Positions 1 through 12,339 are shown, counted from the stretch's first letter. The stretch: DNA of 64,000 nucleotides from Phascolarctos cinereus (GCF_002099425.1 NW_018344058.1:5872001-5936000); one strand, 5' to 3'. Notes: a model not told the origin generated them from the letters alone. Numbers and translations: made by a program.

Positions 1-1140
1 AGTGGTGATAGAAAGGAAAACAAGCCCTTTCATAGATGGTGACTCTGAACCAAATAGAGATATTTTCCTGATGTTTATGTCAATACTGAAGTACAGTAGA
101 TATATGGACATGTTCATGCGTTGGATTAGAATTATGCAAAGGAAAAAAAAATCTTTGGTAGGAGAAGGGGAAAAAAGCACATTGGGAAAGTATCCATACA
201 CACAGGTGTGTATATTTTATATGCTTATGTATATATTGGATGAATTTTTTTTTAACTGGAGAAGAGAAACACTTAGTAAACATTATAGTTATCTTTGAAA
301 ATCTAAAACATTGTCATGTAGGAGATGAGCTATTTTGTTTCTCTTTCTTTATATTTATAACATGAACATATTTTATGTCATTTTATATTATATATATTAC
401 ATATTTTATATGTGAAAAAAGTAAATATTTATTTATTTATTCTGGAGGTTTCATTGAGTAAGGATAGAACCAATAGGTGATAGGCAGATTTCAGTTCAAT
501 GTAGTGTTTTGCTGATAATTTAAGCTGTCTAGCAATTAGGTCTACCTTGAAAAATAGTGAGCTCTCTGACTTCACCTGTATTTAAACAGAGGGGTAGAAA
601 ATAACTTCTTAAGTATGTCAGAGAGGGATTAGGATATAGATATACCTGTCTCTAAAATGGTACAAAGTTGCACTAAAAAGCAGAAGGCCCTCCAGAATCT
701 AACAACGAGTTCCTGCTGAGTAACCCAGCGTCAAGAGGCCCAGTGAATATAGGGAGATACCTGGAAATCTGTGGCAAGGAGGAACAAGGTGGGTATACCT
801 AATTAGATACTCAGAAGAACGAATTAGGTGAGGAATTTAGGGACTAGGTCATGAACGTGTTTCGAAGGTATGATTTTGTAATGACAAAGGACTTCAAACA
901 TCCAGATTCCTGTTGAGACTGTTTCTATCAAAAGCAGAGTAACTGAGAAATTTGTTCTTTACCTTAATAATCATTTAATCTTTCAAAAGGCAGGAGGAGT
1001 GACAAAGGAAGCTGCTATTATAGACCTTATTGTAGTAAATAAGGAGGAGTCCATTGCTTGAGTAGAAATGATGGGAACCTTGGGGCAAGTGATTATTACA
1101 TTTTGGCATTCATTCTAGAGAAGAAGAAAACTGGACATAG
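1..1140. other. Unassigned non-coding DNA
   Basis: No gene, RNA gene or confidently named repeat is visible. The 98-codon open frame at the left edge (2-298) has no recognisable domain and lies in A/T-rich sequence. Around 555-650 the wording (a 'gtgagctct...' stretch, then 'cagagaggg') loosely resembles an old interspersed repeat, too diverged to name. Confidence 0.5.
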
Positions 1141-1149
1141 ACCAATAAA

Positions 1150-1215
1150 TTAACAAGCATTTATTAAACATCTACTTTATCTGTGAATATAAAGGTTATA
1201 GGTATATAGAGAGAA
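1150..1215 (+). repeat. Fragment of an old 'CATTTATTAAACATCTACT' repeat
   Basis: The stretch matches the beginning of an ancient interspersed repeat that also occurs, better preserved, at 60941-61230 (motif ATTTATTA...TCTACTAT). Only the first ~60 bases are visible here. The family is not resolved. Confidence 0.4.
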
Positions 1216-2059
1216 GATTTTAAAAGGTTCAAGGGAAGAATAAGTAGGATCCCTTAGTCCTCTGAACAGGGGGAGTAGTAACAAGAGGGGTGGAAAACTC
1301 TCAAGGAGGAAATTCTAAAGGCAGAAGCAGCAATTATAAGGTGAGGGAATTCAATACAATTAAATATGCTTCTTAAGTACCTAATATGTGCAAAGCACTA
1401 GGAAAACAAAGATAAAAACAAAATTCTTCAACTTCTCTGGACTGCATTTTGCCCATTGTCAAATGGGGGTGATCTCTGTGGTCCCTGCAAGCTTGAAAAA
1501 TGCTATTCTTCAAATGTTTGAGATGGCTTTCTGAGAATATTTCACAACTTATTTTGTGTTTTAAGATGGCTGTAATAAGAATAGAAAAAGTGGGGCTTTT
1601 CCTGAGCCATGAACAAATTACAAAGTAGCAAATTAGGGCCACAAACATAGGGAAGCTGGCTATGATTGATCTGACTTGGGAGGTGTAGGACCACCAATAT
1701 TTTGGTCTCTGCCTCCATCAGGTCCAAGGGATTTGGAGATAAGAATCTCTTTTCTTCTTCCCACAGGTCATACTAACATCAATATTTTGAGTGGTTCCCA
1801 CCAAAGATGAGGCCAGGAGGACATACCTAGGAGCAGTTAGGACACTTGGCTCTAACTAAAATCCTTGGGATGATGTGTCCTCATTTTTATTCCAGCTACA
1901 TATATGCAATATCTCTCCCCCTTTTCCAACTTTCTCTAAGAACTGTGTTGAAATCACCGTTACTGAGGCTTTTGGAAAACAAGTGTTTTGATGGATTGTT
2001 ATATTGTTCCACCTCCATCTTTGTGACTTCTCAGATTGTGACTCCTTCCCCTGGCCACG
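1216..2059. other. Unassigned non-coding DNA
   Basis: Nothing recognisable. The open frames here (up to 91 codons, both strands) have no domain, no conserved-looking composition and no splice-site context. Confidence 0.45.
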
Positions 2060-2220
2060 ACTCCCTTATATGTGCTGTTTCCCCCATCACAATGTAAGCT
2101 CCTTGAGAGCAGGGATTATCTTGCTTTTATATTTCTGTCCCCAGTATTCAGCATTGTGTTTACCACATAGTAAGCACTTAATAATTGCTTTTCATTTGTT
2201 CATTTATACTGGAATGAATT
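2060..2220 (+). mobile_element. LINE L2, 3' end fragment
   Basis: The order 'AATGTAAGCTCCTTGAGAGC', 'AGGGATTAT', 'TGTCCCCAGTATTCAGCA', 'CACATAGTAAGCACTTAATAA' is the classic 3' tail of mammalian L2. The copy is strongly diverged and contains only the non-coding end. Confidence 0.75.
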
Positions 2221-2261
2221 TGTATGTTAATAGCTAAGGTACATATCATGTTTTAAGGTTT

Positions 2262-2380
2262 GTATATTTATATCATAGATTTGTATCTATATATATTTGC
2301 ATATATAATAAGGTTTACATATATTTGTACATATATAAGGTTTGCATATATATGTGTGTGTGTGTGCGCATGTATATATG
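2262..2380. repeat. AT/TG-rich microsatellite
   Basis: Mixed (TA)n, (CATATA)n and (TG)n runs, e.g. TATATATATGTGTGTGTGTG near 2345-2365. Simple repeat only. Confidence 0.8.
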
Positions 2381-2394
2381 TATATTTAATCTCA

Positions 2395-2464
2395 TGTGAC
2401 CCTTACAACTGCTTTGTGAGGTAGGTTACCAATAACCTCATTTTACATATGAGGAAACTAAGGA
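2395..2464 (+). mobile_element. MIR-like CORE-SINE, left half
   Basis: Contains 'CCTTACAACTGCTTTGTGAG', 'GTAGGT' and 'CATTTTACATATGAGGAAAC', the core of MIR-type SINEs. It stops where an L1 begins. The expected continuation ('GTGTCACACAACTAGTAAGT') reappears at about 9004, so this SINE was split by the L1 at 2465-8993. Confidence 0.75.
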
Positions 2465-2727
2465 CCACATATGTTTTTTGTTCAATATATTTTTGTTTCA
2501 TAAAATATTTCCTAATTAACTGTAAATTTTTAATGTTCATTTAAAAATTTTGAATTCCAAATTGTCTCCCTCCCTTCCATCCCTCCCCTTCTTGAGAAGG
2601 CAAACAATTTGATATTGATTATACATGTGAAGTCATGCAAAACATATTTCCATATTAACCATGTTGCAAAAAAAAATTGACAAAAAACCTCAAGAAAAAT
2701 AAAGTAAAAAAAAAAAGCATGTTTTAA

Positions 2728-3129
2728 GGGCAGCTAGGTGACACAGTGGATAGAGCACGGGCCCTGGAGTCAGGAAGACCTGAGTTCAAATCCTAACTCA
2801 GACATTTAACTTACTAGCTGTGTGACACTGGGCAAGTCGCTTAACTCCATTGCCTAGCTAATAAATAAACAAATAAGCAAACAAGCAAACAAACAAATGA
2901 ATAGATAAATAAATGAATAAGTAAATAAACAAATAAGTGGACAAATAAATAAGTAGGTAGATAAGTAAATGTGTAAACAAACAAAGAGATAAGCAAACAG
3001 ACAAATAAACAAATAGATAGATGAATAAAAATAAATAAATGGGCAAACAAATAAATGAATGATTAGACAAACAAACAAACAAATAAATAAGTAGATGAAT
3101 GAATAGATAAATAAATACATGAATAAATG
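2728..3129 (+). mobile_element. tRNA-headed marsupial SINE with a 268-bp simple-repeat tail
   Basis: The SINE body (2728-2861) begins GGGCAGCTAGGTGACACAGTG, which includes an A-box-like promoter, has the B-box-like GAGTTCAAATCC, and ends 'GGGCAAGTCGCTTAACTCC'. It is followed by a degenerate AAAT/AAAC/AATG tail at 2862-3129. A 14-base TSD with two mismatches flanks it (2714-2727 AAAGCATGTTTTAA; 3130-3143 AAAGCATGCTTCAA). It lies inside the 3' UTR of the L1 at 2465-8993. The tail creates long artefactual open frames rich in Tyr, Leu, Phe and Ile on the minus strand. Confidence 0.9.
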
Positions 3130-3420
3130 AAAGCATGCTTCAATCTCTCTTTGGAAGTGGATAGCTATTTTTATTATAGGTCCTTTGGAATTATCTTGGA
3201 TCACTGACTTGATCAAAGTAGCTAAATCTTTCATAGCTGATCATGCTTACAATATTGATGTTACTGTGTATAATGTTCTCCTGGTTCTGCTCACTTTACT
3301 TTACATCAGTTCATATAAGTCTTCCCAGGTTTTTCTGAGGCCATCCTGCTCGACATTTCTTATATAGCACAACAGTATTCAATTACAATCATATACCATA
3401 ACTTTTGCTATTCCTCAATT

Positions 3421-6400
3421 TTTTTTAAAATTTTATTAATTCATTTTGATTTATCAATAATCACTTCCATATGCTTTTGAGTTTAAAATTTTTCTCCCCC
3501 TTCCTCCCCACTACCATCCCCAAAATGGCACACAATCTGATATAGGCTATACATTTACATTCCTATTAAACACATTTTCACATTAGTGATGTTGTAAGTA
3601 AAAATTAAAACCAATAGGGGGAACCATCAGAAAGAGGAAACAAAAATCAACAGAAGACAAAAAAAAATAACAATTCAACTTCCATAGTTGTTTCTTTGGA
3701 TGTGGATAGCATTTTCCACCATGAGGCCTCTGGAGAAGGCTTAGATCCTTGTATTGCTGGGAAGGGTTAAGTTTATCAATATTAGTCATCGCACAACATG
3801 GCTGTTATTGTGTACAACATTCTCTTGGTTCTGTTCACTTCACTCAGCATCAGACCATACAACTCTTTCCAGGTTTTTCTGAAGTCAGCCTGTTCATCAT
3901 TTCTTATAGCACAATGGCATTCCATTACATTCATGTACCAAAACTTGCTCAGCCACTCTCCAGTTGATGGCCATCCTCTCAATTTCCAATTCTTTGTCAC
4001 CACAAAAAGAGGTGCTATGAATATTTTTGTACATGTGGGTCCTTTTCCCATTTGTACCATCTCTTTGGGATATATCCCTAGAAGTTTTATTGCTGGATCA
4101 AAGGGTATACACAATTTTATAGCCCTTTGGACATAGTTCCAAATTGTTCTCCAAAATGGTTGGATCATTTCACAACTCCACCAACAATGCATTAGTGTTC
4201 CAATTTTCCCACATCTTCTCCAACAGTTATCATTTTCCTGTTTTCTCATGTTGGCCAATCTGATAGCTGTGATGTGGTACCTCAGAGTTGTTTTGACTTG
4301 CATTTCTCTAATCAGTAATGATTTAGAGCACTTTTGTCATATGACTATAGATGGCTTTAATTTCATCATCTGAGAACTGTCTGTTCATATCCTTTGACCA
4401 TTTATCAATTGGGGAATGGCTTGTATTCTTATAAATTTGACTCAATTCTCTATGTATTTTAGAAATGAGGTCCTTATCAGAGAGACTGGTTGTAAAAATT
4501 CTTTCCCAATTTTCTACCTTCCTTCTAATCTTAGTTGCATTGGCTTTGTTTGTGCAAAAATTTTTCAATTTAATGTAATCAAAATTATCCATTTTGCTTT
4601 TTATAATGTTCTGCATCTCTTGTTTGGTCATGAATTCTTCTGTTCTCCATAGGTCTGACAGGTAAACTATTCCTTGCTCTCCCAGTTTGCTTAGTATCAG
4701 CCTTTATATCTAAGTCATGAATTTTGACTTTATTTTGGTACATGGTGTGAGATTTTTGTCTATGCCAAGTTTCTGCCATACTCTTTTCCAGTTTTCCCAG
4801 CAGTTTTTTTTTAATAGTGGGTTTTTATACCAGAAGTTGCGGTCTTTGGATTTATCAAATAATAGATTACTATAGTCATTGAATACTGTGCCTTCATATT
4901 TAACCTATTCCACTGATCCACCACTCTATTTCTTAGACAGTACCAAGCAGTTTTGATGATTACTGCTTTATAATACAATTTAAGATCTGGAATGGCTAGG
5001 CCACCTTCCCCTGCATTTCTTTTCATTAGTTCCTTTGATATTCTGGACCTTTTGTTCTTCCAAATGAATCTTGTTATTATTTTTTCTAACTCTATAAAAT
5101 AATTTTTTGGTAGTTTGATTGGTATGGCACTGAATAAGTAAATTAGCTTAGGCAGAATTACCATTTTTATTATATTAGCTCGGCCTACCTATGAGCAACT
5201 GATGTTTTTCCAATTATTTAGGTCTTTGTGTGGAAAGTGTTTTGTAATTGTGTTCATAGAGTTCCTGGGTTTGTTTTGGGAGATAGACTCCTAAATATTT
5301 TATAATGTCTACATAAGTTTAAATGGAATTTCTCTTTCTATCTCTTGCTGTTGGGCTTTGTTGGTAATATATAGAAATGCTGATGATTTATGTGGGTTTA
5401 TTTTATAGCCTGCAACTTTGCTAAAGTTGTTTATTATTTCAAGTAGTTTTTTACTTGATTCTCTAGGATTCTCTAAGTATATCATCATGTCATCTGCAGA
5501 GTGATAGATTTCTTTCTTCTTTACCTATTCTAATACCTTCAATTTCTTTTTCTTCTCTTATTGCTAAAGCTAAACCTTCCAATATGATATTGAATAATAG
5601 TGGTGATAATGGACTTCCTTGTTTCACCCCCGATCTTATTGGAAATGCTTCTAGCTTGTCCCCATTACATATAATACTTGCTGAAGGTTTTAGATAGATG
5701 CTATTTATTATTTTAAGGAAGACTCCATTTATACCTATGCTTTCTAGTGTTTTTAATAGGAATGGGTGTTGTATTTTATCAAAAAATTTTTCTGCTTCTA
5801 TTGAGATGATCATGTGGTTTCTGTTGGTTTTGGTGTTGATATGCTCAATTATGCTGATAGTTTTCCTAATATTGAACCATCCCAGCATTCCTGGTATAAA
5901 TCCTACCTGGTCATAGTGTATTATTCTTGTGATAAGTTGCTAATTGATTTGCTAATATTTTGTTTAAAATTTTTACATCTATATTCATTAGAGAAATTGG
6001 TCTATAATTTTCTTTCTCTGTTTTGACTTTCCTGGTTTAGGTATCAGCACCATATTTGTATCATAAAAAGAATTTCATAAGACTCCTTCTTCACCTATTT
6101 TCCCAAATAGTCTGTATAGTATTGGAATTAATTGTTCTTTAAATGTTTGATAGAATTTGCGTGTAAATCCATGTGGCCCTGGAGATTTTTTCCTATGGAA
6201 TTCATTGATGGCTTGTTCAATTTCTTTTTCTGAGATGGGGTTATTTAAGTATTTTACTTCCTCTCTGTTAATCTGGATGTTTAATTTATATTTTTATAAT
6301 ATATATATCCATTTCACTTAGATTGTCAAATTTGTTGGCATATAATTGGACAAAATAATTCCTAATTATTGTTTTAATTTCCTCTTCCTTGGTGGTACCT

Positions 6401-8383
6401 TAGACACTTTTCATTCTTGATACTAGTATTTTGGTTTTCTTCTTTCTTTTTTTTTGATTAAATTAACCAAAGGTTTATCTGTTTTATTGCATTTTTTTTC
6501 CCATAAAACCAGCTCTTAGTTTTATTTGTTAGTTATATAGTTTTTTAATTTCAATTTTCTTAATTGTTCCTTTGGTTTTCAATATTTCTAATTTGGTGTT
6601 TAAATTGGAATTTTGAATTGTTGGTTTTCTAGATTTTTTAGTTGTATGCCCAATTCATTGATCTCATTTTCTATTTTATTTATGTAAGCATTTAGAGATA
6701 TAAAACTTCCCCTAAGAACTGCTTTTACTGCATCCCATAAATTTTGGTATGTTGTCTCATTATTGTCATTCTCTTGAATGAAATTATTGATTATTTCTAT
6801 GATTTGTTATTTGACCCAATCATTTTTTAGGATTAGATTATTTAGTTTCCAACTATTTTTAGTCTATCTATCCATGGCCCTTTATTACATATAATTTTTA
6901 TTGCATCATGATCTGAAAAGGATGCATTTAATATTTCTGCCTTTCTGCATTGGATTGTGAGGTTTTAATGACCTAGTACATGGTCAATTTTTGTGTATGT
7001 GCCATGTACTGCTGAGAAAAAAGTATATTCCTTTCTATTCCCATTCAGTTTTCTCCAGAGGTCTATCATACCTAACTTTTCTAATGTTCTATTCACCTCC
7101 TTAACTTTTTTCTTGTTTATTTTGTGGTTAGATTTATCTAGTACAGAGAGGGGGAAGTTGAGGCCCCCACTAGTATAGTTTTGTTGTCTATTTCTTCCTG
7201 TAACTCCCTGAACTTCTCCTCAAGAATTTGGATGCTATACCATTTGGTGCATATATGTTTAATAATGATATTACTTCATTGTCTATGGTGCCTTTTAGCA
7301 GGATGTAGTTTCCTTCCTTATCTCTTTTGATAAGATCTATTTTTGCTTTTGCTTTATCTGAGATCAGGATTGCTATCCTTCCTTTTTTAAATTCAGCTGA
7401 GCATAATGTATTCTGCTCCAGCCTTTTACCTTTACCCAGTATGTGTCACTCTTTTTCAATGTGTTCCCAGTAAACAACATATTGTAGGATTATGGTTTTT
7501 AATTCATTCTGCTTTCTGCTTCCATTTTATGGGAGAGTTCATCCCATTCACATTCAAAGTTATGATTACTATCTGTGTCTTTTTCTCCATCCTTTCCACC
7601 TCCCCATTCATGCTTTTCTTTCTCCTTTCTCCTTTCCCCCCTCATTAGTGTTTTGCTTTTGACCACTGCCTCCTTCAGTCCCTCCTCCCTTCTGTTAGCC
7701 CTTTTCCTTTTCTTCCCCTTTACCCTTTACTTCTTCCCTCCCTTTTATCTCCCTCCTTTTTCTTTCTCTTTTTCCCTCCTACTGCCTATTGGGCAAGTTA
7801 CATTTCCATATCTAACTGATTATGTTATTCCCTTCTTGAGCCAAATCTGATGAGATTAAGGTTCAAACAATGCTCACCCCCCTCCCTTCTTTCCCTCTGC
7901 TGGAATTGGTTTTTGTGTCTTTTCCTGTAATGTAATTTACCCTTGTCTGCATCCTGCTTTCTCAGTACATATTCTTAGATCAGACTGATCCACTTACTTG
8001 GATACATTTAACTCACTTGATTAGATTTTTTTTTATCATTACATCAAAGTCAACTTATCTTCATCCCCTTTATGTATACTCCTTTAACATGGTGTAATAA
8101 CAATACAATTCTCAATAGTTGCAGGTGTTGTCTTTCCTTGTAGGGATGTAAACAGTTTGCCATTATTAACAACATATTGTTTCTTTCTGTCCCATTTACC
8201 TTTTTATATCTCTCTTGAATCTTGTGCTTGAAGATCAAATTTGTTGTTGAGCTCTGGTCTTTTTATCAGGAAGTTTTAGAAGACCCCTATTTCATTGAAT
8301 ATCCATCTCCTCTCTTGAAATATCATGCTTATTTTCCCTGAGTAGTTGATTCTTGGTGCAATCCAAGCTCCTTTGCCTTACGC
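3421..8383 (-). mobile_element. L1 with nearly complete ORF2, 5'-truncated in ORF1
   Basis: Reading on the minus strand, the element starts in the C-terminal part of ORF1 (8383), passes a purine-rich spacer (about 7600-7850), then ORF2, and ends in a 3' UTR and short T-run (poly-A of the element) at 3421. An exact 11-base TSD, ATTCCTCAATT, flanks it (3410-3420 and 8384-8394). It is inserted into an older L1. Length is about 4.96 kb against roughly 6.4 kb for the full-length L1 at 29959. Confidence 0.9.
3782..7570 (-). pseudogene. L1 ORF2 remnant (endonuclease-reverse transcriptase)
   Basis: This is the decayed coding region for the L1 protein that nicks target DNA and reverse-transcribes the element's RNA. 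The endonuclease domain lies at about 6950-7570, the reverse transcriptase around 4800-6100, with the catalytic ADD of the (F/Y)ADD box encoded at 5489-5497. The cysteine-rich C-terminus reads CWRRCGKIGTLMHCWW near 4170-4215, and the last open block (3782-4303, 173 codons) ends ...TAMLCDD. About 3.8 kb, close to the usual full length. Several frameshifts and stops break it, so no full protein can be made. Confidence 0.85.
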
Positions 8384-9003
8384 ATTCCTCAATTGTTGAG
8401 CATCCCTTCAATTTCTAATTCTTTGCCACCACAAAAATATAAATGTTTTCATACAAATAGTTCATTTTCCCTTTATTTTGGTTTCTTTTTTCTTTCTTTC
8501 TTTTCTTTTCTTTTTTTTTTTTGGATACAGACCTATTAGTGGTATTGCTGAGTCAAAGAGTATGCACAATTTTATAGCCCCGTGGGTATAGTTCCAAATT
8601 GTTCTGTGGAATGATTGGACCAGTTCACAAATTTACCAACAATACATTAGTCTCCCAATTTTTCCACAACCCCTCCAGCTTTTGTCATTTTCCTTTTCTG
8701 TCATGTTGGTCAATCTGATAAATTTGAGGTGGTGTCTCAGAGTTGTTTTAATTTGCATTTTCTGATCAGTAATGATTTAGAACATTTTTTTGTGTGACTA
8801 TTGATAGATTTGATTTTTTCTTCTGAAAACTGCCTGTTCATATCCTTACTTCATATCTTATTTTTGCAAATTTGTCTCAGTTCTCTGCATATTTTAGAAA
8901 TAATGCCTTTATCAGAGAAACTTGTAGTAAATTCCTCCCTTACCCCAGTCTCCTGTTTTCCTCCTAATTTTGACTGCATTCATTTTGTTTCTAAGACTAA
9001 GAA

Positions 9004-9106
9004 AAGTGTCACACAACTAGTAAGTGTGGTGGTATGAATTGGAACCCAAGTCTTTCTTGACTATGAGTGCAGTGCCCTTTCCATTCTATCATGCTGCATT
9101 TCCATA
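9004..9106 (+). mobile_element. MIR-like CORE-SINE, right half
   Basis: 'GTGTCACACAACTAGTAAGT' followed by 'GAACCCAAGTCTTTCTTGAC' and 'CCATTCTATCATGCTGC' is the second half of the SINE whose first half is at 2395-2464. The two halves are separated by about 6.5 kb of nested L1 and SINE insertions. Confidence 0.75.
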
Positions 9107-10059
9107 TTAGTTGCATAGTCAGGTTCCAATTAGTGCAAATAAGGAACTCCCTAAACTGCTCCTTCATATTAAAATTATCACTGTTAAAAATTATACTTAT
9201 GTGAGATATGGTGATTGGTTCCATTCCATTGGAAATATGTTGTGTTATTGTTTGTCATTCATTCTAGAAGAGGACCATGACAGCAGGAAAGTGATGCCAT
9301 GATGAAGGAATGTTTTCTTTATGCTTCAGACTCCTCTTCTGGCCTTTACTTACTCCCTCAGTGATCTCAACCCCAGAGTGGCATTACCACGGTGCTTCTT
9401 TCCTGAACACTTCACCACAGTGCCCCCTTAGTGAGCTTTCCTTCCTAATCCCTGTGGGGCAGGTCTGCCTGGAGAAGGGCCACTCTACCTCCTAGTGCTC
9501 CTGTGTCAGGGCTATCATCAGCAGAGGTAGGTATATAAGGAGTTCTAGTTTGCCCTCTCCAGAGATGGCCCTAGGAAAATTCTAAATAGGCATGTTCATA
9601 TTCAGCAACTTTCCAGCTCTCTCAGTGTCTACTGCTCTTATGCTACTCTGACCGGCTATATTCTTTGGCTATGAGGATTCATTGGGTATTCATCATCCTC
9701 CATGTACTCTTAGACTTTTTTGTTTCCTCATCCATTTGTCACTGCCACATCTCATTCTAAATTGAGCTCTTTTATGCCTCATTTTTTTAAAGGCCTTAGT
9801 GACTAGCTCACTAACGATGGTATAAAATAATTAATGCAAAGGTTGTCATGGGTGCTAAAATCTTCATAGGCTACCCTTGCTATTTTTATTTCAAGAAATC
9901 CTCAATGTCTTAACCTAAAGAAATTGTTTTACTACTGGAGACTTCAAACACCACAGCAGTCTGGTGGGGCTAAGATTTTTGAATAGTCTAGCATTTTTGT
10001 TTTCTTCACATTACATGTTAAGGAATGATCTTGAATGACACAATGTCAGAGCTAAGAGG
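9107..10059. other. Unassigned non-coding DNA
   Basis: No gene seen. The segment around 9245-9310 ('CATTCTAGAAGAGGACCATG...GTGATGCCATGATG') resembles a recurrent marsupial repeat I know only from memory. The rest shows nothing recognisable. Confidence 0.4.
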
Positions 10060-10449
10060 AATTTTAATCCACTATAATTCTTTCATTTTACTCCCCTGTT
10101 CTGTAAACTCTACTAGTCCTTCCATTTCTTCTTTTCCTCTGTCTGGAATTTAAAATACTACACTACCAGGCCACAACCTACCTCTCCAGGCTTCTTATTA
10201 CCTTATTCCCCTTTATGTGTGCATTGGTCCAGTAATGTTGGCTTTCTTGATATTCATCACACTAAACACTCAATCTACCTTTGCCTAGACTGTTCCCTAT
10301 GCCTGGGTCGCATTCCTTCTTCATCTTCACCTCTTAGAATTTCTAATTTTCTGCACAACTTAACTCAAATAGGACTTTCCACATGAGACTTTTCCTGACG
10401 ATCCCTATAACCTCTACCCTGTATCTTTTTCATATATTCCTTTGTTGAT

Positions 10450-10450
<1 letters not shown>
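10060..10450 (+). mobile_element. LINE L2 fragment (end of ORF)
   Basis: Wording such as 'CACAACCTACCTCTCCAGG', 'TGTTCCCTATGCCTGGG', 'CTTCATCTTCACCTCTTAGA' and 'ACATGAGACTTTTCCTGACG' matches the end of the L2 reverse-transcriptase reading frame. It is highly diverged, with no usable frame. Confidence 0.65.
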
Positions 10451-10489
<39 letters not shown>

Positions 10490-10552
10490 GTACATATGTA
10501 TGTACATATGTATGTATATATGTATGTGTGTTTGTATGTATGTATATGTGTT
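10451..10552. repeat. (TA)n / (TATG)n microsatellite
   Basis: A pure TA run at about 10451-10477 passes into ATGT/ATAC-type repeats to about 10552. Confidence 0.95.
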
Positions 10553-10562
10553 GCTCTTCATT

Positions 10563-10680
10563 TAGACAGATAGGTGGCACAGTCCATAGAGTATGGGGAA
10601 TTGAATCAGGAAGCACTAATTTCAAATCCAGTCTCAGACATTTATTAGCTGTTTGATTCTGGACAAAGTTACTTCTATAA
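10563..10680 (+). mobile_element. tRNA-headed marsupial SINE, diverged
   Basis: 'AGATAGGTGGCACAGTCCAT', 'AATCAGGAAGCACTAATTTC' and 'CTCAGACATTTATTAGCTG' follow the order of the marsupial SINE head. It is older and more mutated than the copies at 2728 and 23677. Confidence 0.8.
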
Positions 10681-10689
10681 GTAAGAGAT

Positions 10690-11495
10690 CCCTTTAAGTT
10701 TCCCTCATCCCTCTCTCTCCTATTCTCCTTTATATGATTTAAAGATACTTCCCTATTTTGCTTCTTTCGAGTGTTGACTGATAGGCTCTATCTAGGCACA
10801 GGGGGAATTAGAAAACCCTGAAATAAAATGTACCAACCTCCTCTTGTTGTTCTGTGAGAGTATTCCTTCAGCCCTAAATCCTTTGTGAGTTGAAAATGTG
10901 ACCCTTCATGTTATTTTAATGTCAGAGTGATATGGATTTAATTAATCAATCTGTCCATACAAAGGCAGCTGTCTCTTCAAGTCAAGAAATGCTATTCAAA
11001 TAACCACGTATATTTGCTGAGCCAGAAACCCTAGTATATAGAACTTGTACAGGGGATGTTTGACCAGGCCAATGGAGGTAATTTTATGGCTCAAACTTGG
11101 AGGACAAAGTTTAAAAGCATAAAAATTTGGTGGCAACTTCCTGAAAGCAGCTGTGGATGATAAGCCCTCACAGTGAAATGTGCCAAGTGACTTGTTTCCT
11201 TATTTTCAAAGGATCTGGCACTGCCTCAATAGGACATATCTTTTGATAATGGTACTTCTTTTCTGATGTTAAAGTAAAACTTGCAACCAATTTCTATTTG
11301 TCCCTTCATAAAGAGTCATCTCTTCTTTGTCATCAAGAAAAAAAGTCTTAGAATTCTTCCATTAGTGTGTGCCCACTAATGTTATTATTTAATCAACATT
11401 TTCTCCCTTTGTGCAGAAAGAACTCATTATCTACCAGGTGTAGCAACCTTCAAACCTTCAGGCCATGTATAGGCCATCTGGCTTCTGAGAAAGCA
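10690..11495. other. Unassigned non-coding DNA
   Basis: No gene, RNA or named repeat is visible in this stretch. Confidence 0.4.
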
Positions 11496-11790
11496 TTCTC
11501 CACTTCTTGCTAAAATAGTCAAGTCCTAGCTAAAATACTACTTTCCGCAGGAAGCCTTTCCCAATATTCCTTAACTCCAGTGCCTTCTCTCTGTTGATCA
11601 TCTCCAATTTATCCTGTATGCAGTTTGTATGTAGTTGTTTACTTGTTGTCTCTCCCATTAGACTGTGAGCTTATTGAGAGCAGGGATTATTTTTTGCCTT
11701 TTTTGTATCCCTAGGGTTAGCAAAACGCCTGGCACATAATCACTGCTTAATAAATGTTTATGGAATGACTGGAAAAAATTTTGTGAGAAA
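11496..11790 (+). mobile_element. LINE L2, 3' part
   Basis: 'GGAAGCCTTTCCCAATATTC' leads to 'CCATTAGACTGTGAGC', 'GAGAGCAGGGATTA', 'CCTGGCACATAATCACTGC' and 'TTAATAAATGTTTATGGAAT', the end of L2. One of the better L2 tails in the window. Confidence 0.8.
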
Positions 11791-11799
11791 TTTTGTTTC

Positions 11800-12335
11800 A
11801 GTTTTTTTCTCATTTTTTCTTTGTTGGAGTTAGCATTTTTCTTAGGCTTCTCAAGTTCATTCATGCAAAAATTGCTGGGGTAGAATGCTACTCAATTCTT
11901 TTGAATATATAAAAGAGCCTCGACAGGTTTACAGACATCTTAAGAGTCATCAAAACAGTGTATTATAGTGATTAAGGAGGAATTCATTCAGTTATTCAAT
12001 TTTTGATAAGTTTATCCTGTATCACATCACAAAGTATTAGTAAGCTAACATTCAGATTACAGTGTTAGGGTATGTACTAGGCTATTACTTCTCCCTTCCT
12101 AAAATAAAACTGAAGTAAGCTGCAATGATTACTAGTTATTGTTTTAATGATTAAAATATCAATATATTGATTATAGAAAGTAAGGGAAATGTAAATGGCA
12201 CGTTCATGCTGTACAGATATTGTTTTATTTTGTTTGTTAGTGATATTACAGATATAACTTTTTATTTTCAAAATGTACATTAAAGGAATGAAATACAAAA
12301 AAATTCTGAACACCTTGTACAAAGTAACTTATTCA
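11800..12335. other. Unassigned AT-rich DNA
   Basis: Nothing recognisable. Open frames on the minus strand here (68 and 81 codons) show no domain. Confidence 0.4.
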
Positions 12336-12339
12336 GAAT

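Larger units (their letters stand above)
2465..8993 (-). mobile_element. Old L1, 5'-truncated, carrying two later insertions
   Basis: L1 sequence on the minus strand lies at 2465-2713 (3' UTR), 3144-3420 (end of ORF2) and 8395-8993 (more of ORF2). The three pieces read in order once the SINE at 2728-3129 and the younger L1 at 3421-8383 are removed. The 5' end is truncated inside ORF2. An imperfect 10-base direct repeat (AAACTAAGGA at 2455-2464, AGACTAAGAA at 8994-9003, 8 of 10 alike) looks like the worn target-site duplication. It sits inside an MIR-like SINE. The coding part has many stops and shifts. Confidence 0.8.

Noticed and set aside
2841-3234. Three overlapping minus-strand open frames of 69-126 codons, rich in Tyr/Leu/Phe/Ile
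   Set aside because: All are produced by the AAAT/AAAC tail of a SINE, which lacks stops in several frames at once. Not a membrane protein.
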